11,483 nucleotides of DNA from EB88 sp964244985 (GTDB lineage Bacteria; Acidobacteriota; Terriglobia; Terriglobales; Acidobacteriaceae), in NCBI GenBank assembly GCA_964244985.1, contig CAXTKZ010000103.1:1-11483 (forward strand). The letters run 5' to 3'. Position numbers and translations under genes: made by a program. Below are positions 5,946-11,483 of this stretch, piece by piece; position 1 is the first letter of the stretch, and each line of letters begins with the position of its first letter. Below the pieces are notes generated by a model. The model made no database searches. It was not told where the DNA came from and saw nothing but the letters and a program-made list of their open reading frames with translations.

Positions 5946-7547
5946 TCACCGCCCGGCGGCGGCCCGGTCGCTCATCACGCCCGCGGGCCGGCCGCCTTGC
6001 CATTCCCTATGAAAGTCGACATCGATCAATCCCAGATTGCGCGCGAAATTCAGTTTTGCCTGGTTGTATTGAAAAGTCGCGTTGACGAGCTGAACCTGCG
6101 CCTGTTGCAGGGTAGATTCGGCGGTAACGGAAGGCAGATTATTTTCCACCCCGGCGCGGAAGCGCTCGGTCGCTTGTTCGAGTGCCGTTCGGGCCAGGTC
6201 GGCGTTGCTGCGCGCGACGGCCACGGTAGCGGTGGCATTGGTGAGGTCGATAAGGCTGCCCCGCACATCCTGCCGGATCTGCTCGCGGGTATTGGCTAGC
6301 TGCGCGCGCGCGTTTTGGAGCTGGAACTCCGCCGTATCGCGGTCCGCGCGAAACCGGGCTTCCTGAAAGATAGGGATTTGCAGGGTTCCGATTGCCTGAA
6401 AGACGTCATGGTAGACGCCGCCCGAGACGCCCTGCACACCGTAGTTGGCATTGAAAACCAACGAAGGATAGCGCTCCCGGGTGGCGGCCTTGCGCTCCCA
6501 TTGTGTCGCTTCCACCTGTTCAAGCGCGCTCTGGTAATCTTGGCGGCTCCGCAGGGCCTCCGCTTCGGCTTCTTCCGGGGGCATGGCTTCGAGATTGGCA
6601 AAGGGCGCAGCCTCGCTGACACGGACTTCCTGCTCCGGCGCGAGTCCGATAGAACGGTTAAGGGCGATTTTGGCTTTGGCCAAAGTGTTCTGGTCGGAGA
6701 TGAGCGATTGCTGCTGCGTTTGATATTGCACACGTGCGCGCAGCTCATCGAGGTTGGCGACCGTGCCCGCCTGGTGCTCCTGCGTGGTCTGGTACAGGAT
6801 GTTCGCGTCCGTGGATAAAAGCGACTGGTCAAAAGCCACCTGCGATTGCGCCGCGATAATCCGGAGATAGTCGATGCCTACGGCCTGCACCACCTGCCCC
6901 CGCGTGGAAGCGGAGGTACGTTCAGAGGATTTGACCAGATGGCCGACAGCATGGATGAGATCGAACCCCGCCCAGTCGAACAGGTACTGCGAGTAGGTGA
7001 ACTGACCTTGAGTAACATCCACCTTGACCACCGTGGGGAAGCTGCCGGATAAACTCCCCGGCGGCAGGGCGGCGGCGAACTGCGCAATCGAGCCGGGGCG
7101 AAACCCCTGAGCCGCTAGATTGAACTGGTGAAAAGCCGTGCTGCCCGACAGGTCGATGTTCGGCAACAGCACATTGAACGCCTGGAGTCGCTGCGCCCGG
7201 TTGCCCAACTCGGTTTGCTTCGCGTACACCAGCGCCAGGTTGTTCTCGATACCCAATTTAAGAGCGTCGTCGAAGGGAAGGACAAGCACCTCGGACGTGG
7301 CCCGGCGCGCCTGCACACTGCCGAGCAAGGGATTGAACAGTGAACTTTGGCTGGACACCTGCACGGGATAGCCGCCGCCCGTTGTGCCGCCGCCGATAGT
7401 ATAGGCGGGGGTTGCGGCCGTAGACGCCACCGTGGCGGTTGGGGTGGGGGCGGAGGGGAGCGCGGCATTTGTTTGCGCCGAGGCCGCGGCACCCAGTGAA
7501 AGCAACAGCCCCGCCGTCGCCCAGCTTTGCTTTGCCGTCATCCGCAA
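5946..7547 (-). CDS. TolC-family outer membrane channel protein
   Basis: A 533-aa outer membrane efflux protein of the TolC/OEP family, the exit channel of tripartite efflux or type I secretion systems. A signal peptide covers about residues 1-25 (hydrophobic core, then Ala-Ala-Ala-Ser-Ala-Gln). A Pro/Thr/Ala-rich linker follows at 26-65. Two OEP repeats come next, about 90-300 and 320-515, each with long heptad-rich helices (for example Gln-Ala-Gln-Val-Gln-Leu-Val-Asn-Ala near the end) and a beta segment. The second ends with the usual Asn-Gln-Ala-Lys-Leu-Asn-Phe-Ala-Arg-Asn-Leu-Gly. Start choice is open: TTG at 7547 has AAGAG 6 bases upstream, while ATG at 7541 is a better codon but at 12-base spacing. 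No inner-membrane pump or membrane-fusion partner is in the window. First gene of the operon with the lipoprotein and hemL. Confidence 0.92.
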   Translation of the reverse strand: MRMTAKQSWATAGLLLSLGAAASAQTNAALPSAPTPTATVASTAATPAYTIGGGTTGGGYPVQVSSQSSLFNPLLGSVQARRATSEVLVLPFDDALKLGIENNLALVYAKQTELGNRAQRLQAFNVLLPNIDLSGSTAFHQFNLAAQGFRPGSIAQFAAALPPGSLSGSFPTVVKVDVTQGQFTYSQYLFDWAGFDLIHAVGHLVKSSERTSASTRGQVVQAVGIDYLRIIAAQSQVAFDQSLLSTDANILYQTTQEHQAGTVANLDELRARVQYQTQQQSLISDQNTLAKAKIALNRSIGLAPEQEVRVSEAAPFANLEAMPPEEAEAEALRSRQDYQSALEQVEATQWERKAATRERYPSLVFNANYGVQGVSGGVYHDVFQAIGTLQIPIFQEARFRADRDTAEFQLQNARAQLANTREQIRQDVRGSLIDLTNATATVAVARSNADLARTALEQATERFRAGVENNLPSVTAESTLQQAQVQLVNATFQYNQAKLNFARNLGLIDVDFHREWQGGRPAGVMSDRAAAGR

Positions 7548-7665
7548 CAGGAACTCTTTTCCATCCGGCTTTGCATCCTCTCAAGCCATTAGAGTCCGTC
7601 CCGTCCTCCTGGTTGCCGAAATCATGCAATCTCACTCTTAATTTGGGAAAGCCTGCCGCAAGGCC

Positions 7666-8538
7666 CTAGCGGGAGGCCCGCAGTGCGACAAGCAACGACC
7701 GAATGGAACCCTCGCTCCCGAGCGGCTGGTTGGCGCGAACGGTGCCCCCGCGGATGGCGATCGCTCCCGGAAAGGCGTTGGCGTGGAAGGTGTGCAGTGT
7801 GCTGTCGGGCACGAGGACCATCTTGATTTGCGGCGGCAAGCCTCCCTGCCAGGTACGCAGGGCCGATTGGAGCGCGGGCGACGGCGTGTCCGCCTCGCCG
7901 GTATTGGCGGCGTAACTGGTGACGGCGTAGATCGTCTGCCCGGGCAGTGACAGCGCAAGCGTGCGCAGGGTGGGAGCGGCGCTGGGCGACCAGAGTGTGA
8001 AAGGGACGAGAAGGACCGTTCCTCGTTGGAGGAGCACGGTTTGCGGGGTGGAAGAACCTGCGGTGAGGATGCGGGTGCCCTCCATGGCGGGCAAAGGCGT
8101 TGGCTTGCCGACCATCTCGGCCCGGAGAAGGGCTTCGCGCATGCCTGCGTAGTCGGCGGTGCCCTGCCACACAGGGCTTGCGATTACGGCCCGGAGCTGG
8201 TTCATGAGCGGAACCTCGGCGATGTCGCCTGACTGACGGGCCAGCGTCGCGCAGCGGACGGCGTCGGCAAACAGGATGTCCCCGGACGCGCTCGCGTCCT
8301 TGCCGGGCAGGGCTTTGCCGGCGACGAGCAGAGGGAGGGTTGCGGCGTTTTGTTTGCCGCAGAGCTCCAGCGCCAGCCGGTTCAAGGATTCGCCGGCATC
8401 TTCCGTGGCATCGATGACTTGGTCGGCGGCGAAGTGGATTTGGGCGTCGTAAGGGTAGTCGCGCAGAAGCGACAGCACTTGCGGCTGCGCGGAGCCGGGT
8501 GCCTTGAGGCCCAACAGCGCCCGTACCAGCAGCAGCAA
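7666..8538 (-). CDS. C-terminal fragment of the interrupted protein (helical repeats plus thioredoxin-like domain without Cys)
   Basis: Open frame downstream of the internal stop. The first possible start is a TTG at 8538 with no convincing ribosome binding site, and coding-like sequence precedes it (Leu-Pro-Asp-Pro-Pro-Glu-Arg-Glu), so independent expression is doubtful. Residues about 1-140 are helical. The final 130 or so residues fit a thioredoxin-like fold: strand Thr-Val-Leu-Leu-Val-Pro-Phe, then Trp-Ser-Pro-Ser-Ala-Ala-Pro at the usual Trp-Cys-x-x-Cys site, strand Gln-Thr-Ile-Tyr-Ala-Val, and Phe-Pro-Gly-Ala-Ile-Ala-Ile where the family has its cis-Pro region. With no Cys pair it would not be a thiol oxidoreductase. 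Confidence 0.45.
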   Translation of the reverse strand: MLLLVRALLGLKAPGSAQPQVLSLLRDYPYDAQIHFAADQVIDATEDAGESLNRLALELCGKQNAATLPLLVAGKALPGKDASASGDILFADAVRCATLARQSGDIAEVPLMNQLRAVIASPVWQGTADYAGMREALLRAEMVGKPTPLPAMEGTRILTAGSSTPQTVLLQRGTVLLVPFTLWSPSAAPTLRTLALSLPGQTIYAVTSYAANTGEADTPSPALQSALRTWQGGLPPQIKMVLVPDSTLHTFHANAFPGAIAIRGGTVRANQPLGSEGSIRSLLVALRASR

Positions 8539-8574
8539 GGCAAGTTCGCGCTCGGGCGGGTCGGGCAGGGCGAG

Positions 8575-8949
8575 TTAGCGGACAGCAGCGGCGCGGGCTG
8601 CCTCATACTGCCGCCCGAAGATGCACAAGCGGCCCAGCCCGATGAGCTGCTCGGGAGCGGCGGCCCACTCGTCTGTGTGTGCGTCTGTGTGTGCGTCTGT
8701 GTGTGCGTCTGGGCCCGGCTGGAGGGCGAGACAATCGCGCCCGGCATGGGCCGCGCCGACGCCCAGCGCGGCAGCGTCGGCTTCGGTCAGGTCGTCAGGC
8801 TGCGCGCGGGCCGCGTTGAAGGGCGCGAGCGCGGAGGCAAATGCCTCGGTAGGGGAAAGCTGCTGGGCATACCCGGGAAGTGCGAAAAGGAGCATAAGCA
8901 GGAGCGCACGCATACGATGTTTGTATCTGTTCAGCGTGTCACCGGCCAT
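8575..8949 (-). CDS. N-terminal fragment of the interrupted protein, 124 aa, signal peptide
   Basis: This is what would be translated before the TAA at 8575-8577. It has an N-terminal extension (Met-Ala-Gly-Asp…), then Met13 and a hydrophobic core with likely cleavage after Gly-Tyr-Ala near residue 28. An Ala-rich helical stretch follows. Residues about 80-92 are three copies of Asp-Ala-His-Thr plus Asp, from a 12-bp DNA repeat. The end (Gly-Arg-Gln-Tyr-Glu-Ala-Ala-Arg) resembles the start of a TPR-type helix that continues past the stop. Alone it would probably be a non-functional exported peptide. Confidence 0.5.
   Translation of the reverse strand: MAGDTLNRYKHRMRALLLMLLFALPGYAQQLSPTEAFASALAPFNAARAQPDDLTEADAAALGVGAAHAGRDCLALQPGPDAHTDAHTDAHTDEWAAAPEQLIGLGRLCIFGRQYEAARAAAVR
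8671..8711. repeat. 12-bp tandem repeat, 3.4 copies, coding for (Asp-Ala-His-Thr)n
   Basis: Unit GTCTGTGTGTGC on the + strand at 8671-8682, 8683-8694 and 8695-8706, then a partial GTCTG to 8711. The copies are identical, which points to recent slippage. As 12 is a multiple of 3, copy-number change keeps the minus-strand frame, adding or removing one Asp-Ala-His-Thr block at a time. The unit contains a GT/TG run that favours slippage. It lies in the N-terminal half of the interrupted secreted protein. Confidence 0.9.
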
Positions 8950-8969
8950 ATGTGCAGCTCCGCCCTCCC

Positions 8970-8997
8970 AGGAGCCGAGCGTTTACGCTCGGCTCCT
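8970..8997. terminator. Perfect 12-bp hairpin between the tautomerase gene and the interrupted gene
   Basis: AGGAGCCGAGCG at 8970-8981, loop TTTA, then CGCTCGGCTCCT at 8986-8997: a perfect 12-bp GC-rich stem with a 4-base loop. It begins 9 bases after the TAA of the tautomerase gene (minus strand) and is the only strong hairpin in that gap. No T-run follows on the minus strand, so it is not a textbook Rho-independent terminator. It may protect the mRNA 3' end or act with Rho. It also lies about 7-8 bases upstream of the GGAG ribosome binding site of the next gene. Confidence 0.6.
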
Positions 8998-9006
8998 TAT
9001 GAGCAC

Positions 9007-9441
9007 TTATACCGGTTTCTCATCCTTCGGGGCATTGAGGATGTCATCCAGGGTGATGATCTTGCCGAAGAAGCCCCAATTGATTGCAGGAACGTCGCGT
9101 ATGACGATGTAAACCGGGCGCCGCTCATCTTTCAGCAACTTAAGCGCATCGGCGATGGCTTCGGTCGCTCGTTTGATGAACTCTTTCTTGGCGGCCGCGT
9201 CCAGTCCGCCCTCATACACGTTCACCTCGAGACTCACGACATGGGTCCCCTCCGACTTACCGCCATGGAAGACAAGCTCTTTCGGATAAGGCCGAAAGTA
9301 AACCCATGTGGTACTGAATAGGTAAGGCGTCTTCGGTATTTTCTCTGCGTCTTCGCCGAAGTCGGTCAGTTGCAAACCAAGCTTGTTGATCGCGTCGGGC
9401 ATGAAAGCGCCTTCCGGATAATTCACGTACATAAGCGGCAT
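9007..9441 (-). CDS. Tautomerase-superfamily protein (fused two-unit 4-oxalocrotonate tautomerase type)
   Basis: A 144-aa cytoplasmic tautomerase-like protein. Residue 2 is Pro, which after removal of Met would be the N-terminal catalytic proline typical of the superfamily (keto-enol isomerisation, or dehalogenation/decarboxylation in relatives). The second half (about 67-130) resembles a whole 4-oxalocrotonate tautomerase unit: Leu-Glu-Val-Asn-Val-Tyr-Glu-Gly (71-78), a long helix, strand Val-Tyr-Ile-Val-Ile-Arg (110-115), and Asn-Trp-Gly-Phe-Phe-Gly-Lys (121-127) matching the family's W-G-x-x-G-K. The first half looks like a diverged copy, as in fused trimeric members such as MSAD or cis-CaaD. 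The substrate cannot be told. AAGG lies 8 bases before the ATG. The gene starts 20 bp downstream of the dehydrogenase stop, so it is in the same operon. Confidence 0.82.
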   Translation of the reverse strand: MPLMYVNYPEGAFMPDAINKLGLQLTDFGEDAEKIPKTPYLFSTTWVYFRPYPKELVFHGGKSEGTHVVSLEVNVYEGGLDAAAKKEFIKRATEAIADALKLLKDERRPVYIVIRDVPAINWGFFGKIITLDDILNAPKDEKPV

Positions 9442-9461
9442 AATCGAGACCTTTTTAGTTG

Positions 9462-10541
9462 TTAGTTGAATTGAGTAATAAGAACGTAGCCGTCGGTCCT
9501 GAACTTAGGAAAGCGCTCGAAAGTCGCCTGCACTTCGTCGAGCGTCACTTCGCTCTCGATGTGCTTGCTCGGCACAAGAGAGCCGTTCTCCACCAGGCGA
9601 AGCAGATCGGGATACTCAGAGTGTGGATTACCCAGGGTTCCGATAATGGAGAACTCCTTCCCGACAACCTCATCGATCGGCAGCTCGATGATGCCTTCGT
9701 CTTCCTGGCTGGTCAGGCCGGCGACCACAAGGCGTCCGCCTTTCGCGAGGGTTTCGAGTGTAGGCAGCGTGGCTTTGCTGCCGCCTATGGCGTCGATTCC
9801 CACGTCCACGCCGATGCCTCCGGTAAGCGCCTTTACCCTGGCCCCCACCTGCTTTGGCGTCAGACCGTCGGAGTTGAGAACCGCGATAGCACCGAGCTTC
9901 TTCGCCGCTTCGAGAGCGCTGTCTTTTGTATCGATGGCGATGACCTGACCGCCGAGAGCGACTGCGATCTCGACCGCGGAACGTCCCACGCCGCCGATGC
10001 CGGTAATCGCGATCGTCTCGCCTGCACGCAGCCCACCCCGCGACCGAACCGCCCGGTACGCGGTCATGTAGCGGCACCCCAACGCCGAGGCATCCTTATC
10101 GGTAACCCGTGGCGGAAGTGGAACGCAGTTCAAAGCCGCATTCGGAACTCGTACGTATTGAGCGAAGCCGCCGGAACCCGGTGTCAGCATCGGCCACTGA
10201 TAGTGGTCGCAGTCGTTCTGCAAACCCTTCAGGCAGTAAGGGCAGCGGCCGCATGCCATGTTGAACGGCACGCACACACGAGTTCCCGGAGTGAGGCCCT
10301 TGACACCGGCACCGATACGCTCGACCACTCCTCCAATCTCGTGCCCGAGAACGATGGGCTGAGGCAGCTTGACATCGATCCATGTCCAGTCCCCGTTCCA
10401 CAAATGCCAGTCGGTACGACAAATCCCGGAAGCGGTGACGCGAATAAGAGCATCTTCCTCCCCAATGTCGGGAACAGGAATGTCGCGAACCGTCATCGGC
10501 TTACGCACTTTGTCCATCTGCACTGCACGCATTGTTTCCAT
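9462..10541 (-). CDS. Zinc-dependent alcohol dehydrogenase (medium-chain dehydrogenase/reductase)
   Basis: A 359-aa NAD(P)-dependent alcohol dehydrogenase with two zinc sites. Catalytic zinc ligands: Cys41 (Gly-Ile-Cys-Arg-Thr-Asp-Trp-His), His67-Glu68 (Gly-His-Glu) and Cys156. Structural zinc lobe: Cys97, Cys100, Cys103 and Cys111. The Rossmann dinucleotide motif is Gly-Ile-Gly-Gly-Val-Gly at 181-186, with an acidic residue (Asp204) at the end of the second strand, which favours NAD. The ATG at 10541 was chosen because AAGGAG lies 4 bases upstream. The frame stays open to an ATG at 10616, but that extension has no ribosome binding site and does not look like the family's N-terminus. It is divergent from an AraC-family regulator and followed by a tautomerase, suggesting inducible oxidation or reduction of a small alcohol or aldehyde. 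The exact substrate is unknown. Confidence 0.92.
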   Translation of the reverse strand: METMRAVQMDKVRKPMTVRDIPVPDIGEEDALIRVTASGICRTDWHLWNGDWTWIDVKLPQPIVLGHEIGGVVERIGAGVKGLTPGTRVCVPFNMACGRCPYCLKGLQNDCDHYQWPMLTPGSGGFAQYVRVPNAALNCVPLPPRVTDKDASALGCRYMTAYRAVRSRGGLRAGETIAITGIGGVGRSAVEIAVALGGQVIAIDTKDSALEAAKKLGAIAVLNSDGLTPKQVGARVKALTGGIGVDVGIDAIGGSKATLPTLETLAKGGRLVVAGLTSQEDEGIIELPIDEVVGKEFSIIGTLGNPHSEYPDLLRLVENGSLVPSKHIESEVTLDEVQATFERFPKFRTDGYVLITQFN

Positions 10542-10776
10542 GTCACTCCTTCGTGGCTGTTTATGCCAAAGCACCGGCACATACACCGGCCGCGCTTTTA
10601 TGTCGGAGATTCGCACTTTTCCGCGCTTCCCTGCGTGTTCTCCGACTGAAACGAGCTTGCGCGTTTCATCGCGAAAACACCACGCACAAACATCGCAAAC
10701 ATTTGCCCGATTCCGACAGGGGGCGACTTTGCTGTGTTTCGACAGAAAGGAAAAGGAATCGTAGAATCTGCTTGCG
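10542..10776. promoter_or_regulatory. Divergent control region between dehydrogenase and AraC regulator genes
   Basis: This 235-bp gap must hold promoters for both genes. It contains a 7-bp inverted repeat, TGAAACG (10647-10653) and CGTTTCA (10662-10668), separated by 8 bases, with arms 15 bp apart, a plausible operator. It also has a direct repeat CACCGGC at 10572-10578 and 10584-10590, spaced 12 bp. The dehydrogenase ribosome binding site AAGGAG is at its left end. No convincing -35/-10 pair was found for the minus-strand dehydrogenase, which would fit a regulator-dependent promoter. Confidence 0.45.
10739..10767 (+). promoter_or_regulatory. Sigma-70-type promoter for the AraC-family gene
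   Basis: TCGACA at 10739-10744, a 17-base spacer, then TAGAAT at 10762-10767. Each hexamer differs from consensus by one base. Transcription would begin near 10774, only about 3 bases before the ATG at 10777, so the mRNA would be almost leaderless. That agrees with the lack of a well-spaced ribosome binding site: the purine-rich AAGGAAAAGGA lies inside the promoter spacer. Confidence 0.55.
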
Positions 10777-11483
10777 ATGAAGCCGATAAGTCCCGAACTA
10801 CTTCAGCTCCAGAAGCTGGCAGATGCCATCCTCTATGCAGAGGGAGAACCTGACAGCACGCAAGAAATTAAAACCGCCATTGAAGCGGTCTCCATCGTTC
10901 GATCCGATCATCCAACGCAGCCACGCCACCGCGTGATGAAACCCGCATTGTGGATGACGATTCAGGGATCGAAATCGACCTTCCTCGGCGGCAAGCAGTT
11001 TTACTACCAAGCCGGACAAGCGTTTGTGATCACTGTCGAAGTGCCGTGTCGATGCAGCGTGTCGGCCGCTTCCGCGAAGGCTCCCTATCTTGGCCTTGTA
11101 GTGGAACTCGATCGAGCGATCACGCAGGAAGTCATGAGTGAGCTGGGCACAGCATCCGAAATCCCCGCGGAGCAGAGCGTACACAGCGGCTATGTACTTG
11201 ACCTCAACAACCAGCTTGTCGACTGTGCTGTGCGCAGTCTGCGTCTGTTGGAAACTCCGGAAGCCATCAACACACTGTTTCCCGGCATCATGCGGGAAAT
11301 ATGCTATTGGCTGTTGAAAGGTCCCGGCGGGCGCGACCTTGTGCACATGACTTTGCGCAATGTGAACGATCGGCGGGTTTACGGAGCGATCCAATTGCTT
11401 CGGAATAATTTCAGAAGAAGTATGTCCGTCGAGGAGCTTTCTGAAAAAGCCGGCATGAGTACAGCAAACTTCCACCGGCAGTT
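10777..11483 (+). CDS. AraC-family transcriptional regulator with AraC_N domain (3' end outside window)
   Basis: The frame is open from ATG 10777 to the end of the window (235 codons), so the gene is truncated. Residues about 15-180 match the layout of the AraC-type regulator N-terminal domain family (AraC_N, as in YqhC). The N-terminus is Glu-Leu-Leu-Gln-Leu-Gln-Lys-Leu-Ala-Asp. A cupin-like part follows with Pro-Ala-Leu-Trp-Met-Thr-Ile-Gln-Gly-Ser-Lys (56-66), then Tyr-Tyr-Gln-Ala-Gly-Gln (77-82) and Pro-Tyr-Leu-Gly-Leu (103-107). Leu-Phe-Pro-Gly-Ile-Met-Arg-Glu-Ile-Cys-Tyr-Trp-Leu-Leu (167-180) is typical of the family. The first DNA-binding helix-turn-helix begins at about 215 (Met-Ser-Val-Glu-Glu-Leu-Ser-Glu-Lys-Ala-Gly-Met-Ser). 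It is divergent from the dehydrogenase operon, which it probably controls, as YqhC controls yqhD in E. coli. Confidence 0.92.
   Translation, partial: MKPISPELLQLQKLADAILYAEGEPDSTQEIKTAIEAVSIVRSDHPTQPRHRVMKPALWMTIQGSKSTFLGGKQFYYQAGQAFVITVEVPCRCSVSAASAKAPYLGLVVELDRAITQEVMSELGTASEIPAEQSVHSGYVLDLNNQLVDCAVRSLRLLETPEAINTLFPGIMREICYWLLKGPGGRDLVHMTLRNVNDRRVYGAIQLLRNNFRRSMSVEELSEKAGMSTANFHRQ

Larger units (their letters stand above)
7666..8949 (-). pseudogene. Secreted helical-repeat/thioredoxin-like protein interrupted by one in-frame stop
   Basis: One reading frame runs from ATG 8949 to TAG 7666-7668 (428 codons including the terminal stop) and is broken only by a TAA at 8575-8577. Coding character is the same on both sides: …Ala-Ala-Ala-Val-Arg [stop] Leu-Ala-Leu-Pro-Asp-Pro-Pro-Glu…, with helical repeat-like segments continuing across. 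A one-base change (for example TAC to TAA) would explain it. GGAG lies 8 bases before ATG 8949. The intact protein would have a signal peptide (hydrophobic core about residues 15-24, ending Gly-Tyr-Ala), a helical TPR-like middle, and a C-terminal thioredoxin-like domain (about 300-420). That domain's active site reads Trp-Ser-Pro-Ser-Ala-Ala instead of Trp-Cys-x-x-Cys. It is either a recent pseudogene or a sequencing error. Confidence 0.65.

Noticed and set aside
7548..7665. Promoter and terminator between the interrupted gene and the tolC-like gene
   Set aside because: TCTAAT on the minus strand could be a -10 box, but no acceptable -35 lies 16-18 bases upstream. A GCCT/AGGC stem of 4 bp is too short to call a terminator.
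8671..8711. CRISPR array
   Set aside because: The 12-bp units abut without spacers. It is a coding tandem repeat.
8350..9321. Plus-strand open frame of 323 codons across three minus-strand features
   Set aside because: It crosses the hairpin and parts of two unrelated minus-strand genes and encodes a Cys-Val run from the GT repeat. The minus strand has signal peptide, ribosome binding site and family motifs.
9462..10616. Dehydrogenase start at 10616
   Set aside because: The 25 extra residues have no ribosome binding site, while AAGGAG precedes ATG 10541.
9459..10649. Plus-strand open frame of 396 codons opposite the dehydrogenase
   Set aside because: Antisense shadow. The minus strand has complete zinc and Rossmann motifs.
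10798..11475. Minus-strand open frame of 225 codons at the right end
   Set aside because: It lies opposite the AraC-family gene, whose N-terminal domain and helix-turn-helix are clear on the + strand.

Overview
The window is protein-coding DNA from a high-GC Gram-negative bacterium. The single-PDZ HtrA protease next to coaE, the Trm112-type zinc ribbon, the C5-pathway hemL, the TolC-type channel and the codon style look most like Acidobacteriota (Acidobacteriaceae-like). That assignment is an inference from gene content, not a measured result. No rRNA, tRNA, CRISPR array, complete insertion sequence or replication origin was seen.

Layout. (1) 1-366 (+) is the 3' end of an unrecognised gene. 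(2) 469-990 (-) holds an 80-aa protein and a 58-aa Trm112/YcaR-type zinc ribbon. The latter is head to head with coaE (1002-1664, +), with only 11 bp between start codons. An HtrA/DegQ-like protease follows (1737-2909, +). (3) 3012-4252 (+) is a lower-GC two-gene cassette: a 247-aa protein of no recognised family, translationally coupled (TAATG) to a PIN-domain nuclease. It lies between housekeeping genes and ends 11 bp from the convergent hemL stop. It looks like a toxin-antitoxin-type or PIN-nuclease pair with an unusually large partner, and it is the best candidate here for an undescribed system. (4) 4264-7547 (-) is a tight operon in the order tolC-like, small lipoprotein, hemL, with gaps of 4 and 1 bases. 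(5) 7666-8949 (-) is one secreted helical-repeat/thioredoxin-like protein split by a single in-frame TAA. Its N-terminal half carries an in-frame 12-bp tandem repeat encoding (Asp-Ala-His-Thr)n. (6) 9007-10541 (-) is a zinc alcohol dehydrogenase followed by a fused-type tautomerase. They are divergent from an AraC-family regulator (10777 to window end, +) whose promoter suggests an almost leaderless mRNA.

How the genes work together. CoaE (last step of CoA synthesis), HtrA (envelope protein quality control), Trm112 (methyltransferase partner) and HemL (5-aminolevulinate for haem) are core functions. The TolC-like channel and lipoprotein are envelope parts, co-transcribed with hemL for no obvious reason. 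AraC regulator, dehydrogenase and tautomerase form a plausible regulated carbonyl or aromatic-compound detoxification/catabolism module. The PIN pair looks acquired, judging from base composition and its self-contained layout.

Limits: families were assigned by reading motifs, with no database search. Base-composition figures come from counting individual 60-base lines by hand.
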